This document shows, piece after piece, positions 1 to 11,955 of a DNA stretch of 64,000 bases. The DNA lies in contig NW_022098031.1 of NCBI RefSeq assembly GCF_002288925.2, positions 3,046,864 through 3,110,863 on the forward strand, given 5' to 3'. The first letter of the stretch is position 1; every line of letters begins with the position of its first letter. A program made the translations under genes and the position numbers. The notes beneath the pieces were generated by a model, which was not told the DNA's origin, searched no databases, and saw nothing but the letters and a program-made list of their open reading frames with translations. The DNA is from Delphinapterus leucas (lineage: Eukaryota; Chordata; Mammalia; Artiodactyla; Monodontidae).

Positions 1-842
1 AATTAATATTTAAAGAATTCTTTAAACCAAATTCTTCCTTTGGTATATACAGTTTCCCTTCTGTAGGGTCCTTGTGCAATGTTATAAAATGATAACTGAC
101 AAGCTAATAGCTCTAAAAAAGAGGAAAGTGTTCGGCCACTTCTGCAAAATATCTTTTGTACCTTAAAACCATATACGCTCCTTTAAAAATATTTAAGACA
201 TTTTGTAACAACTATACTCACATCATAGTATGTGATAAAAATATGTTGTCCCTATACATAAATTTTGCTGAGACTTCACTAAAAACAGTTATTGCCTAAT
301 CCATAAATGAGTCAGAAGCTTAGCCTTCATCCACATGTGTTTCTTTTTAGCAGCTGGGTGGCTGAAATATCATCCTGATTACATGTGAGACAGGTTACTG
401 TGATAACTTATCCCATTAGTGAAAGATGGCATGTAAATCTATTATAACCTCTGACTTATCTTAAATTTCAACTGACAGTTAATAAGGCCACCTGCATGGT
501 CTGCTTTTGAGGGATCTCAAAACAGTAACTAAAGAGGGAGATGCCTGGCTAGGATATTACTGCATCAAAGTCTCATGCTCTTTTAGGAATGGAGAACTTC
601 AAGATAAAGAACTCAGGAAACCAGGCTCACATTTCTCTCACACTGTTACCATAAATTAGATTTTCACACTGCTTTTACTTACATGTAGCTCAAAACACTA
701 TGCTCCTGCATGGATCTTTTCCATTTACAACTTTCAATGTGGAGTAAAATTATATCTCAATGCATTCAGTGCTCCATTCTAAAAGCTCAATTTAATGCAA
801 CCACCTTAAAAAAACTGGACCCTGAATACCGCTAGACAAAAC

Positions 843-990
843 TATTTTTTTAATTTAACTTTTATTTTATATTGGGATATAGTTGACTTCAATATTGTGT
901 TAGTTTCAGGTGTACAGCAAAGTGATTTAGATATGCATATATATATATCCATTCTCTCTCAGATTATTTTCCCATATAGGTTATTACTAT
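843..990 (-). mobile_element. L1 3'-UTR fragment
   Basis: Read on the minus strand this resembles the 3' end of cetartiodactyl L1s: an ATATATATATGCATATCT block, then AATCACTTTGCTGTACACCTG, then the final ATATTGAAGTCAACTATATC motif. It has no coding sequence and no clear target-site duplication. Confidence 0.7.
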
Positions 991-1084
991 TTTTTAAGCT
1001 AAAAATATAAACAAACTTTGGCAAAGACTACCCTGATGAGTGAAAAAATCTGGATTATTTAATACTTCTGAAGATTTAAAAAGT

Positions 1085-1387
1085 AAGGGGACACGGGTTC
1101 AAGCCCCAGTCCGGGAAGATCCCACATGCCGTGAGCAACTAAGCGCGTGCACCACAACTAGTGAGCCTGCGCTCTAGAGCCCGCGAGCCACAACTACTGA
1201 GCCCGTGTGCCCCAACTACTGAAGCCTGGGCACCTAGAGCCCATGCTCCGCAACAAGAGAAGCCACCGCGTCAAGAAGCCCGCGCACCACAACGAAGAGT
1301 AGCTCCCGCTCGCCGCAACTAGAGAAAGCCCGTGTGCAGCAGCAATGAAGACCCAATGCGGCCAAAAATAAAATAAATAAATAAAAG
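1085..1387 (+). mobile_element. Long-form CHR-type SINE, 5'-truncated
   Basis: This is a tRNA-Glu-derived cetacean SINE of the long form, with repeated GAGCC...CAACTACTGA modules and a tail AATGAAGACC...GCCAAAAATAAAATAAATAAA. It begins at the B-box region (ACACGGGTTCAAGCCCC) and lacks the tRNA head GGGCTTCCCTGGTGGCGCAG with the A box. It is therefore truncated and missing part of its RNA polymerase III promoter. Confidence 0.9.
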
Positions 1388-3045
1388 TGTTGTAGGAAGC
1401 ACAGACTATGTTAAACTATTTCCTAGTACCCATGTTCATGAAAATGAACTTAATTATTATGCTTATAAAATAATTATATAAATGTTTGAAGATCTAGAAG
1501 AAAGTCTATTTTAGAGAGTCCTTATAATTGGGCTCCTCTCAATTTACTGCAAAGCAAATGTAATCATTAATACAGTCAGTTTCATATCATTTAGGGATAA
1601 CTGGGGTCTCAAAACATCTCTGATGGTGGAATCTGGTCTAGAGTCTGCCCCCACTTGTGAGGAGAGAAAGCTGGTTTTATTTACACATCTTCTGAGACTG
1701 AGAAGTCAATTAGAAAGGGGTGGGTGCTATGAGTGGTCAGCAGCAGAAGCACAGGAGATGGGAGTGTGAAGAGGCAAATGTTGACAGTGCGCTTTGTAAT
1801 GAAGAAGGACTTTTAACCAATGGCAAGACTATCTCAGCTGCTGAAACATGCAAGTCCCCCAAATTCAATTCTATGCTCACCCAGTCATCCCCTGATTACA
1901 ATTTGTCTTTCTCTGTAGACCTGGTGACAGGAAAACATTCAATGGTCATACTGACACAATTATTATAGTTTTTGTGACAGATGCATTTTTCCATTGTAAG
2001 ACAATAAGTTGAACCTTTGAGACAGATTTTAGTGGAAAACAGATTAATACATAATAATTTCATATGGTATAAAATTGCAGATATAATAATCAACTCTACA
2101 TTATCAGTGCTCTATTTGAGAAGAGTGCCCCAGAAATAGTAAAGATCAAATAGAACCAAACAATGTCTAGTGTTTGGGAGACAATGTTCATGCAATATAT
2201 AAACAGGATATCAAAATGTCCTGGAGTAAAATGTTAAAGAAATAAATCACAAATTAGCTATTCTGAGTAACGGCTCTGTGATGATACATGAATCATATAT
2301 TTGGTAATTACAAGAGAAAATTATGAAACATTGGCTTACCATTGTTTTTATCGAGACATTTATGTCAGAGAGCACAAGTCAAATTCTCTAAATTAGGAGT
2401 GAGTCTAATACTTTATAATATATATTATATTCTCACCATTCCCTTGGAAAGATGGAGTATAACTGTGATGTTTGCATTTTCTACCTGGAGAAATCAATTA
2501 CTTAGTTAAAGAAAAAAAAAGTTATCAGAATGAAGAATGGTTCTGTCAATGAATGTGATGCCATTAACATGTTGATAAACAATATTAAGGTTTAAGTTCA
2601 CAACATCAAAGGATAACATGATAGATAAAAGGGGCCATCAACGACCAAGAGACTTCAGCAGCTTTTGGAGAACTGAAAATAAATGAAGTATTTTTGATGT
2701 GGAACACATAGCCTCCATGTGTTCTCCATCAAAATGAACACAGAAGCCTCATCCTACTATGCGCATGGAGGGAGGATTCAGTCTGTAAGAACGAGGGAGG
2801 CTGGACTAGGAAATTTCAGATAAGACGAAGGGGATATAAAAAGAGGGAGATTAATCGAACATCCATGTCAATTACTATTGATGACCACTCCATGGCCAGA
2901 CACAAACAAACCAATTAACCATCCAAACAAACAAGAAGCGATTTTAACTATAATAACTGAATAATCAAAGAAAACAAATGCCAGCAAAGAGGGGTCTCTC
3001 AATATACCTGGACTGACATCCCTCTAGAGCATCATTAAAGGAGCT

Positions 3046-3400
3046 ATGGCCTATTCTTTTTTTTCAAACCGAAGCGTATTGCTCAGCCACTGAAAAGAAT
3101 AAAATAGTGCCACGTGCAGCAACACGGATGGACCTGGAGATTATCATAGTAAGTGAAGCAAATCACACGGGGAAAGACAAATGTCATATGATACCACTTA
3201 TATGTAGAATCTAAAAAAGTTGATACAAATGAACTTATTTACAAAATAGAAACAGACTCACAGACTTGGAGAACAAACTTCCCCCAGGGGGTAAGGGTGG
3301 GAGGGGGAGGATTGATTGGGAGTTTGGGATTGATATGTACACACTGCTATATTTATTTTAAACAGATAACCAATAAGTTAGAATTACTTTCTAAAACAAA
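3046..3400 (+). mobile_element. L1 3' end (ORF2 C-terminus and 3' UTR)
   Basis: Sense-strand L1 text: remains of the ORF2 end (CAGCCACTGAAAAGAATAAA, GGATGGACCTGGAGATTATC), then the 3'-UTR signature with ACAGACTCACAGACTTGGAG and a G-rich block at 3283-3310. It meets an oppositely oriented L1 at about 3400, tail to tail. The junction is approximate. Confidence 0.75.
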
Positions 3401-3404
3401 TAAA

Positions 3405-3841
3405 TAAATTGAAGTGTGTAGTTGATACACAATAAGTTTCAAGTGTACAACACAGTGATTCATAATTTTTAAAGGTTATATTCCAATTATAGTTATTATA
3501 AAATACTGGCTATAGTCCCTGTGTTGTACAATATATCCTTGTAGCTTATTTATTTTATACATGGTAGCTTGTACCTCTTAATCCCCTACCCTTATCTTGC
3601 CCCTTCCCCCTTCACTCTGCCCACTGGTAGCCACTAGTTTGTTCTCTGCATTTGTGGATCTGTTTCTTTTTCTTTATATTCACTAGTTTGTTTTGTTTTT
3701 TTAGATTCCACATGTAAGTGACATTATGCAGTATTTGTGTTTCTCTGCCTTACTTACTTCACTTAGCATAATACCCTCCAAGTCCATGCATGTTGTTGGA
3801 AATGGCATTATTTCATTCTTTTTTATGGCTGAGTAATATTC

Positions 3842-3872
<31 letters not shown>

Positions 3873-4062
3873 CACACACATATATACACACACAATATCT
3901 TCTTCACCCTTTCATCTGTTGATGGACACTTAGGTTACCTCCATATCTTGGCAATTATAAACAATGCTGCTATGAACACTGGGGTGCATGTATCTTTTCG
4001 AATAAGTGTTTTGGGGTTTTTTTGGATAGATACCCAGGAATGGAATTGCTGGTTCTATGACC
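3405..4062 (-). mobile_element. L1 3' end, inverted relative to its neighbour
   Basis: Minus-strand L1 covering the 3' UTR and the C-terminal end of ORF2. The reverse strand shows the usual ORF2 end: the (M)EYYSAIKKNEIM-type peptide, MDLEGIMLSEVSKAEKHKY and then the stop. A (TG)n tract sits within the ORF2 end. The reading frame is interrupted. Confidence 0.8.
3845..3894. repeat. (TG)n/(CA)n microsatellite with palindromic symmetry
   Basis: About 13 TG units are followed directly by TACACACACATATATACACACACA, so the tract is nearly self-complementary. It lies inside the L1 ORF2 remnant, at the site that reads TATATACAATGG in unexpanded copies. Confidence 0.9.
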
Positions 4063-4204
4063 CTTTTTGCTCAGTATCATCTGAGTGAGGACTTTCCCAG
4101 AAGCCTGTTGAAATGTGCAGAAATATGGCTCCTACACATCTTATTTCTCCTTTTCTGATTTATGCCTCTCTACCATCAGCTGTCCAATTACTAGTACATA
4201 TTTA

Positions 4205-4350
4205 AATTTTTAATTGTTTGTCTATCACTAAATGTAAGCTTCAAAAGGGCAAGGATTCTTCGATTTCTTTTGTCCTCTGTTGTATCTCCAACGCTTAGAA
4301 GAGTGCCTGGAACACACTAAGTGCTTCATAAACATTTGTTGAATATATTA
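4205..4350 (+). mobile_element. L2 LINE 3' end
   Basis: Ancient L2 tail: AATGTAAGCTTCAAAAGGGC, then CCAACGCTTAGAAGAGTGCC, then TAAACATTTGTTGAATAT. It is degraded as expected for a repeat predating placental mammals. Confidence 0.75.
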
Positions 4351-4744
4351 ATGGGGGATGGGAGAGATGGGAGAGTGTGTACATCAAAAGATAATGATCA
4401 AATTAATGAATAAAAATTAGTGGTAGTAGTATTTTATTTAGCTATAAGGGAATACTTACTAAAGGAAATATCTAAAATAATTAATGGGGTTACCTCTCTG
4501 TAGCTAGACCAGGCTTGGGAAGGTCTGAGCATTGGGCCGTCATTTTTAAATCATAAGGATATTATTGCTTTGAATTACATTTATGTATTTAATAGAAGTC
4601 AGAAGTGTAATGGACAGAATTGATCAAAGAAAGTGAGAGAGGAAGGAACAGTGATGAGATTGACTTGAGGTTTTTAATGTGGGTCAATATATTTCATTAT
4701 ATATGTGATATGAACTAGAAGTGGGAGGAGGAAAGATGAAGGTG

Positions 4745-4970
4745 GCTGGTTTGAGTGCCTGTTACATGCTAAGGGCTGTGCTAAGGAGGAACTTTAAACA
4801 CAAATTATGTCAGGTGGTCTTCTCAATACCCTTTTGAGAAGGTTACCACTATTCTAATATGAGGTAAGAAACCTCGTATTTGAGCAGGTTAAAATTACTT
4901 GCCTCATGCCACATCACTGGGAATTGGTTGGCAGAATTGAAAACCATGTTTGCCTGACTCTAAAATAACC
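4745..4970 (-). mobile_element. MIR SINE
   Basis: Reverse-strand MIR: ATGCTAAGGGCTGTGCTAAG, a gap, GAGGTAAGAAACC, then ACTTGCCTCATGCCACATCA and GCCTGACTCTAAAA. It is strongly diverged but the order of blocks is right. Confidence 0.7.
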
Positions 4971-4974
4971 AACA

Positions 4975-7734
4975 CTATACAGACGCTGCTTCGTCATAAC
5001 AACAGAGCCATGAGTGGTTGTCAAGCTTTGAAAATAATGGACTAGAAGCACAGAACATAAGCAGTGTGTGTATGTGTGTGTACATACTCTTAGTATTACA
5101 CCCTCTCTTGGTTTCCTCCATCAGTCAATTAAAGAATAATTTCTTTCCCTTCAATTATTTCTCTCTAGGAATAAAATATTCTGTTATTTAAAAGGAGATT
5201 CATAAATGTCGTTTTTGTTTGTTTCATTTTCTTTAAAGTTTAATTGATTCACTGTCTTTTATGAAGAGCACACTATAGGCCACAACACAGAGCTCAATTA
5301 AGCAACTAATTGAAGCCAGGTTCATGAGGGCTTAAATTACCAGAGCCTTCCTGTCATCTTAAATTAAACTTCCTTATATACTTCTCAAGATTTATAACCC
5401 CAGGCTGAAAAGCTGTAAACCATCCCAGTTTCAGAGTGAATCTCCCAGAAGAAAATGATGATTCCTGGAAAAGAGGAAGGCAAATGTCCTCCATGGAAGA
5501 AGGCTCCAAAAGCAATGTGTGTGGCAGGGGTCATGGGAGCCTCGAGAAGGGGCTGCAAAGGGAACAGACAAGTCACTCAAATAGCATGTGCCCAGAGATT
5601 TTGCAATTTGACTTGTGAGTCCTATAGGAAGGAGCAAATTTATCTAAACAGCACGTGGACACATTCTTGACTTTCTCCTACAAAATGAAAAGCAGAAGGG
5701 CAAATGATTTTCTGTGGAGACCATAATCTCCCAAAATCCCAAAATAGCTCTTATTTGAGTTGAGAAAGACTTATTATCACTGCCTTTAACACTCTATCAC
5801 CTATCTAATTTCTTACCTACACTTTCACATGCATTTTGTTTCTTTTTTACATGTTTTAATTCTCTATAATATAAAAATATGTGTTCATGTGATTCAAAAA
5901 TCACTGTTCTGGGATTGGTACAATTCACCAACTATTTAATAACGGGATGGGAAATCATTTAATAATGTAGACAAAAATTAAGCGAAAAGGCCTGTATTCT
6001 AAGGAAAATCACCTCCCTTTTTTAAACTTTTAGCAAATAGAAAACATTTTTTATGTATACTATTACCCTAACATCTCATGTATAACCAGACCAGTACATA
6101 AGAAAAATGAATTTTCATTTTATAATTTTCCTTCACTATAATGTTTTACTAGATATTCTCAGGAAAATTAGACATTCATGACATGATTTCTGCTCAGTGC
6201 TGTCTGGTCTCATGTGCCAGGCACTGTGTACGGTTTTGGTGAAATTGAACTTTCTGTTACTTTTCATGTCAACTAGAATTCTGCCAAAACACACATATGT
6301 AAAAATATGATTAGCAGAAATATCCTGAATGTCTATGACATATTTACTGATGGAAATAAATTTTCTGAGTTTGAAAATTATAGGATTCATGTCTACCTTG
6401 TTTTTTGAATAAGAAGTACTATTTTCCCCATTTCCTGGTTAATGCCTATAGAAGATAACTATGATCACAACTCTTACGTAAGATTTTTAGTACTTTATAT
6501 TAAAACAGTTCTCATACTTTTTCCAGTTGGTTAGACAAAGGGCCTTTAATATACTCTTTTCAAAATAAAATGAAGCGCCAGAAAAATAAAAGAAATTGAT
6601 TTTATATTTTATATTAAATAAATGCAAACAGGATACTTAACATTCTTTAATATAGCAAAATATTTCAACTTTACCTATGTTAAGTCCTTCCAAAGATCAC
6701 TGAAATAGAGAAAAATTAATTTTTATATGAAATATGTTCAAATTTTTGAGATTGCTGAAGGACTGAGGAAATTTAGAATGAGTCGCAGCTTTACTTTAAT
6801 ACACATACCACAAGTAGATAATTTAAGTCAAATGATAAACAGATCAGTGATCAAGGAACAAGACTGCCCTCACATGTCATCACTAAACTTACACCAACCA
6901 TATGTCATTTTAGGGTTAATTCAGAACATAGGTCTTTCAACAGTATTTTTCCCTTTGTAATATTAGTTTATGTTGACGAGGTAAGGACTTCTGTATTAAT
7001 ATTATTTATTAACAAAACAAATTAGTAATTTGGACATTTGAAAGAAAATACGTTTGTGTCGGATTAGTTGTGGCATTCATTTTTTTAACAAGCCTTTAAT
7101 TAAAAATTTTAAACTCTGCACTAGCTGCAAATTAGAGGCATCATTTCCTAATACTAGATCAGATATCTTCTTTCGTTGTCGAAACCAAACATGACAGAGA
7201 AGACAGGAGTTATAAACATGCAAGTCTTTAAGCTATCAATGATATTTCACAGCCCAAACACTTCACTCATGTTACCTATTACTTTTTGTGGTACCAAAAT
7301 GCTAATGATCTTGGTAATCTGCTTTCTTATCCCGCAAAACAGAAACCACATATTGGTAAAGGAATGGTACTCCACAGAGGCAGCAACACTGATAGCAGTG
7401 AATTAATGAATGACAGCCAGAAAACAAAGGGAACAAAATATTTATAATAAATAGGTAAAAGACCAAAGAGGTATAGTCAGGCATCAACGAGGATGGAAGC
7501 AAATAGTTCCATCAGACTTGGATAAGGTCTGATGGTTCCACTATATATCATTCTGAAACTAACTGTAGTTCAATATCATGACCACCCAAGAATCAAGAAC
7601 ATTTTGTCTTTATTATAGCAGTTTTGTAATACACACAATTCTCATTTTAAATGACGTACCATTGCAATTGTGAATGTTAGAAAGTTTTCCTACCTAAAAT
7701 TAGAAGCAGCTATAATAAAGGTTCATTCATTCTT
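4975..7734. other. AT-rich intron sequence with no recognised feature
   Basis: There is a weak TG-rich patch near 5065-5085 and nothing else I can name. Overlapping short open frames near 5385-5670, and others at 6136-6390, 6727-6960 and 7176-7502, have no domain, splice-site or codon support. Confidence 0.6.
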
Positions 7735-8205
7735 AACTCATTTCAGAAATCATTACTAAGGACGTACTGTGTGTAAGGTTCTGGGCTAATCCCTTGAAAT
7801 ACAGAAGTGGTTAAAATGTAAAAATACTGCTGTCCTCACAGTGCTTACATTCCAGATGGGAGGAAGTGGCAATAATAAACAATGAATATAATAAATAAGT
7901 TGTAGGTTAGAGAGGGGTTAGAGCTACAGAAAAGAAGGAAAACTACAGCAACCATGATGTGGAGTGCAGATGGGCACACTGCAGTGTTAAAAGAGAAGTT
8001 AAGGTCAGCATCAGTGAGAAGGCAACACTAGAGCATTTGACTTGCAGGAGGTGAGAGATTCAGCCAAGTGGCTATCAGAGGAAGAGCATTCCAGGCAAAG
8101 GAATCAGCTACAACATATTTCCTAAGCGGGGAGCAAGCCTAGTCTATTTGACACCATGGCAGGGCTTTGAGCAAAAGAGTGACATCTGACAGGTATGTTC
8201 AAAGA
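7735..8205 (-). mobile_element. L2 LINE remnant
   Basis: Reverse-strand L2 3' region: a TTCATTCATTCTTAACTCAT start, GTGCTTACATTCCAGATGGG, AATAAACAATGAATATAATA, GCAGGAGGTGAGAGATTCAG, then GAAGAGCATTCCAGGCAAAG. No open frame remains. Confidence 0.7.
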
Positions 8206-8214
8206 GTTTTGTAG

Positions 8215-8640
8215 ATACTGACCCACTGAACCCCCAGAACGATTTCATGAAATCAATGCCATTTTTTATACCCTTTTAGCAGATGAGAACCTGAAGCATA
8301 GAGAGGTTAGGTAAGTTGCCCAAGGTCACACAATTAGGAAGTGGTGGAACTGGGATCCAAGTGCAGGCAGTCTGATTCTAGAGGTGAGCTCTTTTTTTTT
8401 TTTTTTTTTTTCAGTACGCAGGCCTCTCACTGTTGTGGCCTCTCCCGTTGCAGAGCACAGGCTCCGGACGCGCAGGCTCAGCGGCCATGGCCCACGGGCC
8501 CAGCCGCTCCGCGGCACGTGGGATCTTCCCAGACCGGGGCACGAACCCGTGTCCCCTGCATCGGCAGGCTGGCTCTCAACCACTGAGCCACCAGGGAAGC
8601 CCTAGAGGTGAGCTCTTAACAAGGAGATATTCAGTCCTTG
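8215..8640 (-). mobile_element. MIR SINE split by a CHR insertion
   Basis: Reverse-strand MIR (CAGATGAGAACCTGAAGCAT, AGTTGCCCAAGGTCACACAA, GTGCAGGCAGTCTGATTCTA) continues past the younger SINE as GAGCTCTTAACAAGG. The CHR element at 8394-8601 with its duplicated target is nested in it. Confidence 0.8.
8394..8601 (-). mobile_element. Short-form CHR SINE with 16-bp target-site duplication
   Basis: Complete minus-strand element: a T-run (the A tail) at its left, then the CHR body, ending in the complement of the tRNA-like head (CCACCAGGGAAGCC). Identical 16-bp duplications CTAGAGGTGAGCTCTT flank it at 8378-8393 and 8602-8617. The perfect duplication indicates a fairly recent insertion. Open frames of 66-96 codons in this interval are SINE sequence and not genes. 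Confidence 0.95.
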
Positions 8641-10745
8641 AACAGGACACACACAGGCACGCATGCTCGCTCACATGTGCACAACCCCCCCCCCCACACA
8701 CTCAAGAGTGGAGAGGAAGCTGAGAAGCCAGAAGAGGAGAGTTTGTTATCCACATTCTATGTCTCTTGGTCCACATTTTATTTTCTCTCTTGTATATTTT
8801 ACTTGTTAACCTTTAGATCAAAATGTCTGTTTAAATGAAAGATGTTCAAACTGACTGAAAACATTTGGGGTTATTCTCAAAAGAGTAAAACAAATTAGCA
8901 ATTCTTAATGTATAAAATAAATATTGTGGAAATTATTGTGGAGTTATGTCAATTTACTTTAAATAAACAAAGAGAACAAAACAAAAATACTCTCATGAAA
9001 CAATGTGCGCTAAAATTATTTTAGGTCTACAGAGAAAAATACAAGAACATTTTTCTGGCTAAATATCCAGAATAATATAGCCACCAGTCATTCAAGCTAT
9101 TCACTTGGGAAGAGCTTTGGAATCAACAGAAAGGCTTCATAAATCATGATTTATGACTCTCATCTCATGTAAATGAAGATAATGTGTCACCGAGATTCTT
9201 TTCCATGTTAATTATCTTGGTTCTATTGTATAGACACTTATTCCTTTCCTATGTATACTATCAATACAGGCTTTGAAAAATGCTTAGGTACATTGTTATA
9301 TTTAAGTTCACATAGATTATAATTCATACACTATTTCACTATGTCAAATCTATACACATGGAAATAAGTATTAATGTCTGAAATATAACATTCTCCAAAA
9401 CATAGAATAAATTCTGTTAAAATGAAGACTTGGAGCTCCTCTTTATCATGGTGCTAACTAAGTACTACACTACCTTTAGTACAGTAACTACTCTGCATTT
9501 ATTAAATTAACAATCCAAAAAGTAATCAAATCCAATTTATCAAAAGAAAAAATTATTTAAGAGTCTATCTCAGAATTAAAGGACACTGGTGAAAAGAATG
9601 CTTTTCATAAGCTTTCACTAAAAAAAATAAGATAGCTCTCCCCAAGATGGTATAAAATGACCATGCCTATTATACATAGGTCTATATTTTAAAATATAAT
9701 ACAGTTTCATAATATCCATGCATATCCAGCAAGAAGAGAAAAAAATTTCCCCCAATGGGTCATAACCACTGAGAAATGTGGGGCAAGAAACTCCACATGG
9801 CAGATACAGAAATAAAGTGAGGGAAAGCAATGACAAATGATATCTCATCTCACTTCCAGAGTCAACATCCTTTGCACAATACCACTTTACTTCCTATATT
9901 TTTCCAGTTACCATTCTTGCTTCTTGTCCGTTCAAATGGCTTAAACCAAACTCTAGGAAATATTATTTCTGGCAGTTTTCAAAATCTAGATCTCTTTCTA
10001 CCAACCACCACTTCCCCCAAAAAATTAATAATAAAAAATATATTTTATTTTTTCTCCTTCTCTATTCTTAAGGAAATCTAAAGAACTTATACTGTAGAGA
10101 ATGTTTTTTTCACTTTGATTCCTGCACAATTTCACATGACATCACAAAATACCAAGACAAGCTTAAAGAACAGAAGCACATCTGCATTACTTAGTAAAAA
10201 CAAATATCCCTTATCATTCCATGGCCTTTGTAGTACACTCCATATTTTTTGGTGAAACTGTGATTTTTCTTTATTAATAATTCACTAATGAGTAAAATTT
10301 GCCAAAGGAAATGAGTTTACATGGCTGTACAGAGACAGAAATATTGCTTAATATGAAGTGAGGGATGGTTGACAGATGAAAGAGAAGGAGATTTCTGAGC
10401 TGCTGAATATTGACAATAAGTGGGAAGTGGTTTGTGAATGTATCTTGGAATTTTATGTTAGCTTTCTGAGTCAATACTAATTGCCAAAAACAAACTCAAG
10501 GCAAACTGTATTATTAGGTTTTAGGCTTGGCTTCTAAGATGGAAAAAGTTAAATATTTACATATGTGTGATACAGTGTGTATATTTTAGTAGACGATAAA
10601 AGAGTACTTTCATATTGGACATTCTCCCTCCTTAAGAAAAATGATCATAGCTATGTATGCCATAGAGCTAATGATCTGATAACCCGAAAATTGATCAGAA
10701 ACATATGAGTAATTTGCATGAAACCTGTTAACTTAATTACGTTCT

Positions 10746-11147
10746 GTGATCATTTTTTGATGTGTCAACTTAGCTAGGTTTATTTAGTTCCACTCAACAC
10801 CAATCTGGGTGTCGCTGTGAAAGCATTTTGTGGATGTGGTTAAAGTCCATAGCAGTTGACTTTAAGTAAGGGAGATAATCCTAGATTATCACTAGGATAG
10901 TAGGCCTGACTCACTCCTTGAAAGGTCTTAAAAGTGGGAGTGTGGCCTCCTTGAGAGACGAAATTCCACCAGTTTATAGCGGTTTCAGCTCGTGCTAAGA
11001 GTGTCAGCCTGTCTTCCTGCTGGGCTGTCCTCAGGATTTCAGACTTGCCTAGCCAGCCCCCATTATCATGTGAATCAATTCTTTAAAATAAATCTGTTTG
11101 CACTCTTTCTTACTGATTCTGCTTCTCTAGCTGAATCATGACTGATA
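10746..11147 (+). mobile_element. Ancient LTR-like interspersed repeat, class uncertain
   Basis: The order of motifs matches a common mammalian interspersed repeat: GATGTGTCAACTTAGCTAGG, CAATCTGGGTGTCGCTGTGA, ATTATCATGTGAATCAATTC, AAAATAAATCTGTTTG, and an end near CATGACTGATATA. I believe it is an LTR of MaLR type or similar, but cannot fix the family without a library search. Confidence 0.5.
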
Positions 11148-11771
11148 TAGTTCCAAACTAGAAAAAAGGCAGGAACAAAAGAGTAAAGGAAGCTGCAGTG
11201 GTTTGTCAGCACCCCACACCAGCTGTGTCTACATGCACCCACAGACTCAAGTCAGACAAACAATGTGTGTATAGAAACTCACACACACGTATACACGCAC
11301 ATGCATGCACAATCTCACATCAAAATGGTATGTTCCCAAACACTCAAACTCCTATGTTTAACAGACCTGAAATTTTTGACAGATGTAATGATTTAATCGA
11401 TCAAAAGCATCAACCAAAGAAAACTACACAACTGGAGACTAGGATTCAAAAAGCACATTCTAAACAATAACTTGTAGAAGGAAGGAACTCTGATATACTA
11501 CTTACAAGAAAGACATTTCACACATTTTGATACAAACCACAATCACCTTCAGAAAACAAACACTATAAATATTTCACCTAAAAAGTGATAAGTGTTGGTC
11601 ATCCAACCAATAGAAAAGTGGTTTTAAATTCTATAATGTTAATCAAAGAATCCCAACACTTTGATACAACTATATAAATATGTTTTCCAAACTCGCAAAC
11701 AAAAACTTATTAAAAACAAGCTGTATCAAGATAAATTCATTCTAAACACATTCCCCGCTTCCCTTCCTTAC

Positions 11772-11955
11772 CTGGACTGCATATCTTGCTGGGTTTTGGC
11801 CTGACTGGCTTCTGCCTGAGGGGAGGCGTGGGTGACCCGCTGCTGAAGCTCCACCAAGGACTGGTAATACTGCTGCTGGTGATGCTGCTGCTGCTTGTAG
11901 CGAGACAAACTGAAAAACAGCCCTAGAATGGCTTTTAAGTTTCCATTTCTTATTT
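11772..11955 (-). CDS. NAV3: NAV3 coding exon 5 (end of CH domain, Q/H-rich linker)
   Basis: This 184-bp exon completes the glutamate codon and reads IRNGNLKAILGLFFSLSRYK, the last helices of the CH domain. A glutamine/histidine/tyrosine run QQQHHQQQYYQ follows, then SLVELQQRVTHASP and AEASQAKTQQDMQS. It ends two bases into a codon (AG|). The acceptor is CCACTTGATACAG and the donor GTAAGG. The linker text separates NAV3 from NAV2, whose linker I recall as differently composed and richer in proline. The Q/H run comes from CAG/CAT/CAC codons around 11866-11902 and so is prone to length change. Downstream exons lie outside the window. Confidence 0.95.

Larger units (their letters stand above)
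1..11771 (-). other. NAV3: NAV3 intron after exon 5 (partial)
   Basis: This is intron sequence running from the GTAAGG donor of exon 5 to the window edge. It holds L1 3' ends, two CHR SINEs, MIR, L2 and an LTR-like repeat, listed separately. Stretches where I see nothing recognisable are 1-842, 1388-3045, 4351-4744, 8640-10745 (apart from a short C-run and AC-rich patch near 8650-8702) and 11150-11771 (apart from a loose CA-rich patch near 11278-11312). Open frames here are short and lack splice or codon support. Confidence 0.85.

Noticed and set aside
3846..4088. Open frame beginning MCVCVCVCVHTH
   Set aside because: It is a translated TG/CA microsatellite inside L1 sequence.
8326..8723. 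Several overlapping 73-96 codon open frames on both strands
   Set aside because: They are translations of the GC-rich CHR SINE; near-identical peptides recur at 19699-20027, 21718-22182 and 33322-33776.
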